Below are positions 58,340 to 64,000 of a stretch of 64,000 bases of DNA, piece after piece. The stretch comes from DASRAU01 sp035638075 (lineage in GTDB: Bacteria; Acidobacteriota; Polarisedimenticolia; Gp22-AA2): contig DASRAU010000010.1 of assembly GCA_035638075.1 (NCBI GenBank), positions 3,116-67,115 on the forward strand, written 5' to 3'. The notes beneath the pieces were generated by a model that saw only the letters and a list, made by a program, of their open reading frames with translations, was not told the DNA's origin and made no database searches. The translations under genes and the position numbers were made by a program. Within the stretch, counting starts at the first letter, position 1; each line of letters begins with the position of its first letter.

Positions 58340-60288
58340 CGGACGGCAGGGAGTGGCTCGAGGCCGACGGCCTCGGCGGGTTCGCTTCCGGCACCGTCGG
58401 GGGCGTGCGCAGCCGGCGCTATCACGCGCTGCTGCTCGCCGCCGCCCGGCCGCCGGTGGGCCGCTTCGTCCTCGTGAACGGTCTCGAAGCCATCGTGACC
58501 ACCACGGCGGGGACGACGGTCCTCCAGCCGCAGCGCTACCGGCCCGGCGGGATCCATCCGATGGTCACGGCGCGGCTCGACGGCTTCCGCGACGATCCGT
58601 GGCCGACCTGGCGCTTCACGCTCGAGGACGGGACGATCGTCGAGCAGCAGCTCTTCGTGCGGCGCGGCTCCGGCGTGACCGCGCTGTCGTGGAAGCGCAT
58701 CGCCGGCGAGGGCAAAGCCTCCCTCGCGGTGCGGCTCTTTCTCTCGGGGAGGGACTACCACGCCCTGCACCACGAGAACCCGGCGTTCCGCTTCGAGTCG
58801 GTCGAGGCCGGGCCCGGCCACCTCGTCTGGCGCCCCTATGACGGCGTTCCCGGCATCGCGGCGACGCACAACGGCGCCTACGATGCGCGCCCCGACTGGT
58901 ACCGCGGCTTCCAGTACGACGAAGAGAAGGAGCGCGGGCTCGACCACGTCGAGGACCTGGCGACGCCGGGTCTGTTCCATTTCGACCTGGCGCAGGGGGA
59001 GGCTGTCCTCCTGCTGTCTGCGGAGACGCAGGCGCCGGACGGCCCCGACGCCCGCTCGGCTCTGCAACGCCTGCGCGCGGGCGAGCGGGCGCGGCGGCAG
59101 GCCTTCCCGTCGCGCCTGCACCGGTCCGCCGAGGACTACCTCGTCCGCCGCGGCGAGGGCGCGAGCATCATCGCCGGCTACCCGTGGTTCGCCGACTGGG
59201 GACGCGACACCTTCATCGCGCTGCGCGGGCTGTGCCTGGCGACCGGACGACTCGAGACGGCGCGGCGCATCCTTCTGGAGTGGGCGGGCTCCGTGTCGGA
59301 GGGGATGCTGCCGAACCGGTTCCCCGACCAGGGGGACGAGCCGGAATACAACGCGGTCGACGCTTCGCTCTGGTACGTCGTGGCGGTGCACGAGTTCCTG
59401 CGCGCCTCCTCCGAGGCCGGAGAGAGCCGTTCCGCGCTGATCCGGGCGGTCGCCGCCATCGTCTCGGGCTACGCCCGCGGCACGCGCTATGGCATCCGCA
59501 TGGACGACGACGGGCTGCTGGCCGCGGGGAGCGACGGCGTGCAGCTCACCTGGATGGACGCGCGCGTCGGAGAGCACGTGGTGACGCCACGGCGCGGCAA
59601 GCCGGTCGAGGTGCAGGCGCTGTGGATCAACGCGCTGCGCATCGCGGCGGAGCTGGGCCTGCGGCCCGACGGGGACTGGCGGCGCGCTGCCGAGTCCTTC
59701 CAGCGCCGCTTCTGGAACCCGGAGCGCGGCTGTCTCTACGACGTGATCGACGTCGATCAGTGTCCCGGCGCCGTGGACGACACGCTGCGTCCCAACCAGA
59801 TCTTCGCGGTCGGGGGCCTCCCCTGGCCGGTCATCGCGGGCGAGACCGCCCGCCGGGTCGTGGACGTGGTCGAAGCCGCGCTCTGCACCCCGCTCGGTCT
59901 GCGCAGCCTGGAACCCGGCGCGCGGGGGTACGCCCCCCGCTACCTCGGGGGCGTGGCCGAACGGGACGGCGTCTACCACCGGGGCACGGTGTGGCCCTGG
60001 CTCCTCGGCCCGTTCGTCGAGGCCTGGGTCCGCGTGCGTGGCTCTTCGCCTCTCGCCCTGCGCCAGGCCCGCGCGCGCTTCCTTCTTCCCCTGACGGAGC
60101 ATCTCGCCGCGGCGGGGCTCGGGCACGTCTCGGAGATCGCCGACGGCGACGCGCCGCATGCGCCGCGCGGCTGCCCCTTCCAGGCCTGGTCGGTCGGAGA
60201 AGTCCTGCGTCTCTCGGAGCAGGTTCTCGCGGAGAAACCGGCGCGCCGTGAATCTTCCGCCCGGGCTGTCGCATCCATCACGGTGTGA
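58336..60288 (+). CDS. Glycogen debranching enzyme-like amylo-alpha-1,6-glucosidase
   Basis: 650 aa, GH133-like. WLEADGLGGFASGTVGGVRSRRYHALL is the N-terminal family motif; the catalytic (alpha/alpha)6 part has AGYPWFADWGRDTFIALRGL, GMLPNRFPDQGDEPEYN, VDASLWYVVAVHEFL, GVQLTWMDARVGEHVVTPR and YHRGTVWPWLLGPFVEA. The catalytic Asp/Glu candidates lie in DWGRD and DARVG. No signal peptide: cytoplasmic glycogen or maltodextrin debranching. Confidence 0.9.
   Translation: MTDGREWLEADGLGGFASGTVGGVRSRRYHALLLAAARPPVGRFVLVNGLEAIVTTTAGTTVLQPQRYRPGGIHPMVTARLDGFRDDPWPTWRFTLEDGTIVEQQLFVRRGSGVTALSWKRIAGEGKASLAVRLFLSGRDYHALHHENPAFRFESVEAGPGHLVWRPYDGVPGIAATHNGAYDARPDWYRGFQYDEEKERGLDHVEDLATPGLFHFDLAQGEAVLLLSAETQAPDGPDARSALQRLRAGERARRQAFPSRLHRSAEDYLVRRGEGASIIAGYPWFADWGRDTFIALRGLCLATGRLETARRILLEWAGSVSEGMLPNRFPDQGDEPEYNAVDASLWYVVAVHEFLRASSEAGESRSALIRAVAAIVSGYARGTRYGIRMDDDGLLAAGSDGVQLTWMDARVGEHVVTPRRGKPVEVQALWINALRIAAELGLRPDGDWRRAAESFQRRFWNPERGCLYDVIDVDQCPGAVDDTLRPNQIFAVGGLPWPVIAGETARRVVDVVEAALCTPLGLRSLEPGARGYAPRYLGGVAERDGVYHRGTVWPWLLGPFVEAWVRVRGSSPLALRQARARFLLPLTEHLAAAGLGHVSEIADGDAPHAPRGCPFQAWSVGEVLRLSEQVLAEKPARRESSARAVASITV
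60249..60279 (+). promoter_or_regulatory. ECF-type promoter inside the debranching gene 3' end
   Basis: TGAATCTTCC (60249-60258), 15-bp spacer, TCCATC (60274-60279). The start of the aquaporin gene, ATG 60288, is eight bases on, so the mRNA would be nearly leaderless. Confidence 0.55.
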
Positions 60289-61061
60289 TGACCCTTCTCC
60301 GCCGGCACTGGCCGGAGTACCTGATCGAGGCGGCGGCCCTCGGCCTCTTCATGGTGTCGGCCACCCTCTTCACCATCCTCCTCGAGCATCCGGCGTCCCC
60401 CCTCCACCGGGCCATCGGCTCGGGCACGGAGCGCCGGATGCTCATGGGGCTCTTGATGGGAGGAACGGCGGCGGCGCTCATCTATTCCCCGTGGGGGCGG
60501 CGCTCGGGGGCGCACATGAACCCCTCGGTGACGCTGACCTTCCTGCGCCTCGGGAAGATCGCCCCGGCCGACGCCGCCTTCTACGTCGCGGCGCAGTTCG
60601 CCGGCGGCCTGCTCGCGGTTTTGCTCGTGGCGCTGCCGGCCCGCACCGCGCTGGCGAACCCGGCGGTGCGTTACGCCGCCACCCTTCCCGGCCCCGCCGG
60701 GGCGGGAACGGCGTTCCTGGCGGAGATCGTGATCTCGTTCCTGCTCATGCTCACCGTGCTCGTCGTCTCGAACACCCGGGGGCTGATGCATCTGACCGGG
60801 TTCGCGGCGGCGACACTCGTCGCCTGCTTCATCACCTTCGAGGCGCCGCTCTCGGGCATGAGCATGAACCCGGCCCGCACCACCGCCTCGGCGCTGCCGG
60901 CGGGGCTGCTGCACGGCCTGTGGATCTACTACACCGCCCCGCTGCTCGGGATGCTCCTGGCGGCGGAGGCCTACGTCCGGGCGCGCGGCACGCGGGCCGT
61001 GCTGTGCGCCAAGCTGCACCACGACGCGCGGGTCGCGTGCCTGTTCCGCTGCGGCCACTGA
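60288..61061 (+). CDS. Aquaporin / glycerol facilitator family channel
   Basis: 257 aa, six membrane helices. NPA boxes: HMNPSVTLT (Asn-Pro-Ser, a variant) and SMNPARTTA. Passes water or small neutral solutes; the selectivity filter is not assigned. No ribosome site. Start follows from the promoter; overlaps the debranching enzyme stop. His/Cys-rich C-terminus (KLHHDARVACLFRCGH) is unusual for the family and may be a metal-binding tail. Confidence 0.88.
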   Translation: MTLLRRHWPEYLIEAAALGLFMVSATLFTILLEHPASPLHRAIGSGTERRMLMGLLMGGTAAALIYSPWGRRSGAHMNPSVTLTFLRLGKIAPADAAFYVAAQFAGGLLAVLLVALPARTALANPAVRYAATLPGPAGAGTAFLAEIVISFLLMLTVLVVSNTRGLMHLTGFAAATLVACFITFEAPLSGMSMNPARTTASALPAGLLHGLWIYYTAPLLGMLLAAEAYVRARGTRAVLCAKLHHDARVACLFRCGH

Positions 61062-61068
61062 GGAGACC

Positions 61069-62640
61069 ATGGACAACGCCAACCGCTACGACGTCATCAT
61101 CATCGGCACCGGCGCCGGCGGCGGGACCCTCGCCTGGCGCCTCGCCCCGACCGGCAAGCGCATTCTTTTGATCGAGCGGGGCGACTACGTGCCGCGCGAG
61201 ACCGACAACTGGTCGACGCGCGCCGCCGTCACCGACGGCAAGTACAACATCCGCGAGGGCTGGCTCGACGATCGCGGCCGCGAGTTCCACGCCGGGGCGC
61301 ACTACTGCGTCGGCGGCAACACCAAGTTCTACGGCGCGGCACTTCTCAGGATGCGCCGCGAGGACTTCGGGGAGGTGCGGCACCATGGCGGCGTCTCGCC
61401 CGCGTGGCCCCTCGCCTACGAGGAGCTCGAGCCGTACTACACGCAGGCGGAGCGCCTCTACCAGGTGCACGGGGAGCGCGGCATCGACCCCACCGATCCG
61501 CCGGCGTCGGCCCCTTACGATCACCGGCCCGTGAGCCACGAGCCGCGCCTCGCGGCCCTCTCCGCGGATCTCACGCGCCAGGGGCTGCGTCCCTTCCACG
61601 TGCCGCTGGCGGTGATGCTCGACGAGGCCAATCCGCGCCGGAGCCGGTGCATCCGCTGCGCCACCTGCGACGGGCACCCGTGCCTCGTCTACGCCAAGGC
61701 GGACGCGCAGGTGATCTGCGTCGACCCGGCCCTCGAGCACCCCAACGTCAGCCTGCTCACCGGCGCCACCGTCACCCGTCTCGAGACCGATGCGACAGGG
61801 CGCGCCGTCCGCACCGTGCACGTCGAGCGGGGCGGCGCGCAGGAGGTCTACGAGGGAGGCCTCGTCGTGGTGTCGTGCGGCGCCATCAACTCGGCCGCGC
61901 TGCTCCTGCGATCGGCCGGCGACCGGCATCGCGACGGGCTCGCCAACGGCAGCGGCCTCGTCGGCCGCAACTACATGTGCCACCTGAACTCGGTCATGCT
62001 GGCGGTCTCGCTGTGCGAGAACCCGACGGTGTTCCAGAAGACCCTCGCGATCAACGACTACTACCGGTCGGCCCCCGACTGGGACTACCCGCTCGGGCAC
62101 ATCTCCTTCGTCGGCAAGACCGACGGCAACGTGCTCGCGGCCGGCGCGCCGAAGATCGTCCCCGGCTTCACGCTCGAGAAGATGGCGCGGCACTCGCTCG
62201 ACTTCTGGCTGACCTCCGAAGACCTTCCCGATCCCGAGAACCGGGTCACGCTCTCCGCCGACGGGCGGGTGCAGCTCCGCTACCGCCCCAACAACGAAGA
62301 AGGGCACCGCCGCCTGCAGTCCAAGGTCAAGGAGTTCATGAAGAAGACGCGCTGCGGCGCCCACGGCGATCGCTGCGTCCAGGATCTCTTCTCGATGCAG
62401 GCCTACATCGGCAAGCGGATTCCGCTGGCGGGCGTGGCGCACCAGAACGGCACGCTGCGCTTCGGGACGGACCCCGGCGCTTCGGTCCTCGATCGGAACT
62501 GCAAGGCGCACGAGCTCGACAACCTGTACGTCGTCGACGGCTCGTTCTTCCCGTCGTCGAGCGCGGTCAACCCGGCGCTCACCATCATGGCGAACGCCCT
62601 GCGCGTCGGCGATCACCTCGCCGAAAGGATCGCGGCATGA
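61069..62640 (+). CDS. GMC-family FAD oxidoreductase with Cys-rich motif
   Basis: 523 aa. FAD motif VIIIGTGAGGGTLAWRLAPT, the GGNTKFYGAALLR region, and the GMC C-terminus VVDGSFFPSSSAVNPALT with the catalytic Asn. CIRCATCDGHPCLVYAKAD (CxxCxxCxxxxC, about residues 194-205) lies mid-protein and is typical of gluconate- and related-sugar dehydrogenase subgroups. Cytoplasmic or membrane-attached. Sugar or polyol oxidation by inference. Seven bases after the aquaporin gene. The stop overlaps the VOC gene. Confidence 0.88.
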   Translation: MDNANRYDVIIIGTGAGGGTLAWRLAPTGKRILLIERGDYVPRETDNWSTRAAVTDGKYNIREGWLDDRGREFHAGAHYCVGGNTKFYGAALLRMRREDFGEVRHHGGVSPAWPLAYEELEPYYTQAERLYQVHGERGIDPTDPPASAPYDHRPVSHEPRLAALSADLTRQGLRPFHVPLAVMLDEANPRRSRCIRCATCDGHPCLVYAKADAQVICVDPALEHPNVSLLTGATVTRLETDATGRAVRTVHVERGGAQEVYEGGLVVVSCGAINSAALLLRSAGDRHRDGLANGSGLVGRNYMCHLNSVMLAVSLCENPTVFQKTLAINDYYRSAPDWDYPLGHISFVGKTDGNVLAAGAPKIVPGFTLEKMARHSLDFWLTSEDLPDPENRVTLSADGRVQLRYRPNNEEGHRRLQSKVKEFMKKTRCGAHGDRCVQDLFSMQAYIGKRIPLAGVAHQNGTLRFGTDPGASVLDRNCKAHELDNLYVVDGSFFPSSSAVNPALTIMANALRVGDHLAERIAA

Positions 62641-63659
62641 TCCGGCCGCGGCGTCCGCTGCCCTTCCTGGCTGTCGCGTGGATCCTGCTCGCCGCCGCGC
62701 CGGCGCCCGCCCCCGTGCAGGCGGTCGTCGACGTCGGCATGACCGTTGGCGATCTCGACCGCTCCGTCGGCTTCTTCACCGGCGTGCTGCAGTTCGAGAA
62801 GGTGTCGGAGCGCGACGCCGCGGGGGCGGAGTTCGAGCGGGTCGAGGCGGTCCCGGGGGCCCGTGCCCGCATCGCGCGGCTGCGCCTCGGGCGCGAGACG
62901 CTCGTCCTGACGCAGTACCTGGCCCCGGAGGGACGTCCGGTCCCGGCCGACTCGCGCAGCAACGACCGCTGGTTCCAGCACGTCGCCATCATCGTCAGCG
63001 ACATGGATCGGGCCTACACCCGCCTGCGCGAGCACCACGTGACCCACGCGAGCAGTGGACCGCAGACGTTGCCGGACTGGAACCGGGCCGCGGCGGGGAT
63101 CCGCGCCTTCTACTTCAAGGATCCGGACGGCCACGCCCTGGAGATCCTGCAATTCCCCGCCGGCAAGGGGGAGGCGCGCTGGCAGAGCCGGGACGCGCTC
63201 TTCCTCGGCATCGACCACACCGCGATCGTGGTCGCCGACACCGACCGCAGCCTCGCCTTCTACCGCGACGCGCTCGGCCTGCGCGTGGCGGGCGAGAGCG
63301 AGAACTACGGCCCCGAGCAGGAGCACCTGAACGCGGTCTTCGGCGCCCGGCTGCGCATCACGGCGCTGCGCGCGGCCGCGGGGCCGGGCATCGAGCTGCT
63401 CGAGTACCTGGCGCCCTCCGACGGGCGCCCCGCCCCGGAAGACGAGCGCAGCAACGATCGGATCCACTGGCAGACGCGGCTCGCCGCGTCCGACGTGACG
63501 CGGGCCTCAACCGCGGCGCTTCACGCCGGCGGACGCGAGGTCAGCCATGCCGGCGCGGCCTCCCCGATCACCGGGACGATCGCCGCGGAGATCTCCCACG
63601 AAGCGCTCCTGCGCGACCCGGACGGGCACGCGCTTCTTCTCTCTTCAGGAGGACAGTGA
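62637..63659 (+). CDS. Exported double-VOC (glyoxalase-fold) protein
   Basis: 340 aa with signal peptide (LPFLAVAWILLAAAPAPAPVQA) and two VOC domains: VVDVGMTVGDLDRSVGFFTG to HALEILQFP (about 30-175), and FLGIDHTAIVVADTDRSLAFYRDALGL to DPDGHALLLSS (about 190-338). His/Glu metal ligands are partly conserved (DHTAIVV, LEILQF). Substrate unknown; a dioxygenase or isomerase role is possible. Confidence 0.85.
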   Translation: MIRPRRPLPFLAVAWILLAAAPAPAPVQAVVDVGMTVGDLDRSVGFFTGVLQFEKVSERDAAGAEFERVEAVPGARARIARLRLGRETLVLTQYLAPEGRPVPADSRSNDRWFQHVAIIVSDMDRAYTRLREHHVTHASSGPQTLPDWNRAAAGIRAFYFKDPDGHALEILQFPAGKGEARWQSRDALFLGIDHTAIVVADTDRSLAFYRDALGLRVAGESENYGPEQEHLNAVFGARLRITALRAAAGPGIELLEYLAPSDGRPAPEDERSNDRIHWQTRLAASDVTRASTAALHAGGREVSHAGAASPITGTIAAEISHEALLRDPDGHALLLSSGGQ

Positions 63660-63660
63660 C

Positions 63661-64000
63661 ATGAAGGCGATTGCGGTCGTCCCCGGCCGGAAGGACAGCG
63701 TCCACCTGGCCGAGCTTCCGAAACCCGACCTGAAGACCGTCCCGCATGGGCGCGGGGTCCTGGTGCGGGTGCTTCAGGTTGGAGTTGACGCGACCGACCG
63801 CGAGATCAACGCCGCCGAGTACGGGCAGGCGCCCGCCGGGGAGTCGATCCTGGTGCTGGGCCACGAGTCGTTCGGCCGGGTCGAGGAGGTGGGCCCGAAC
63901 GTCACCGAGCTGCAGCGCGGCGATTTCGTCGTCGCCACCGTGCGCCGCCCGGGCACGAGCCTGTACGATGCCATCGGCATGTCGGACATGACGACCGACG
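63661..64000 (+). CDS. Glucose 1-dehydrogenase-like zinc MDR enzyme (3' end cut by window)
   Basis: First 113 codons only. MKAIAVVPGRKDSVHLAELP, GRGVLVRVLQVGVDATDREI, EYGQAPAGESILVLGHESFG with the zinc ligands of the GHES motif, and GDFVVATVRRPG follow the glucose dehydrogenase (GDH/MDR) pattern. AGGAGGACAGTGAC precedes the ATG. Frame open to the window end. Consistent with sugar oxidation together with the GMC and SMP-30 genes. Confidence 0.85.
   Translation, partial: MKAIAVVPGRKDSVHLAELPKPDLKTVPHGRGVLVRVLQVGVDATDREINAAEYGQAPAGESILVLGHESFGRVEEVGPNVTELQRGDFVVATVRRPGTSLYDAIGMSDMTTD

Overview
The window is about 64 kb of very GC-rich chromosome from a Gram-negative bacterium. Outer-membrane and LPS functions point to a double membrane: a SurA-like chaperone, an OprO/P-type porin and a heptose-1-phosphate adenylyltransferase. 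The gene mix suggests an Acidobacteriota-like lineage: a TPR-tailed Ser/Thr kinase, a CHAT/TPR protein, several ECF sigma/ZAS anti-sigma pairs, a divergent membrane pyrophosphatase and an extended Hfq. That placement is inference; there is no rRNA gene here. I see no tRNA, rRNA, CRISPR array or insertion sequence.

Left part (0-18.4 kb). A solitary integron-type integrase, a small lipoprotein, then XerC-like recombinase and an inositol-phosphatase-family gene. From 18.34 kb leftwards to 3.9 kb runs one long minus-strand gene train with mostly overlapping starts and stops: atpH-atpA-atpG, a PH-domain membrane protein, atpD-atpC, a GT2 glycosyltransferase, rfaE2, mfd, a parvulin-type lipoprotein, a SurA-like protein, hfq and pdxA. 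The F0 genes are not in the window.

Middle (18.4-29.8 kb). A secreted protein with MopE-like Asp/Cys motifs, then a divergent pair: a secreted TPR-CHAT protein and a membrane Ser/Thr kinase with TPRs. They are followed by alkA-like, FecR-like, racemase-like and PhzF-like genes.

Island (29.77-32.88 kb). Two co-directional genes in distinctly AT-richer DNA encode a NYN (PIN-like) nuclease with a cysteine cluster and a NACHT/STAND NTPase with pentapeptide-like repeats and a C-terminal winged helix. I read this as a horizontally acquired, probably anti-phage, two-gene module; it is the main candidate for an undescribed system.

Right-middle (32.9-49.7 kb). Redoxin, a secreted protein, a molybdate operon (modABC) coupled to an OprP-like porin and facing a ModE-like regulator across a palindrome, a TMEM175-like channel, a small secreted protein, an M48 peptidase pair, a divergent H+-pyrophosphatase, an EF-hand protein, two tandem paralogous secreted proteins and an esterase.

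Right end (49.7-64 kb). Two ECF sigma/ZAS modules, and a series of promoter-like sites (TGAATCYYNN, 14-15 bp, TCSAAC-like) ahead of both sigma genes, a HbpS/cupin/SMP-30 operon, a ZAS-NDH-2 operon, an unknown gene and an aquaporin-GMC oxidoreductase-VOC-glucose dehydrogenase operon: a candidate local ECF regulon. An in-frame, internally deleted quinone oxidoreductase remnant lies at the end of the SMP-30 operon. The last gene runs off the window.
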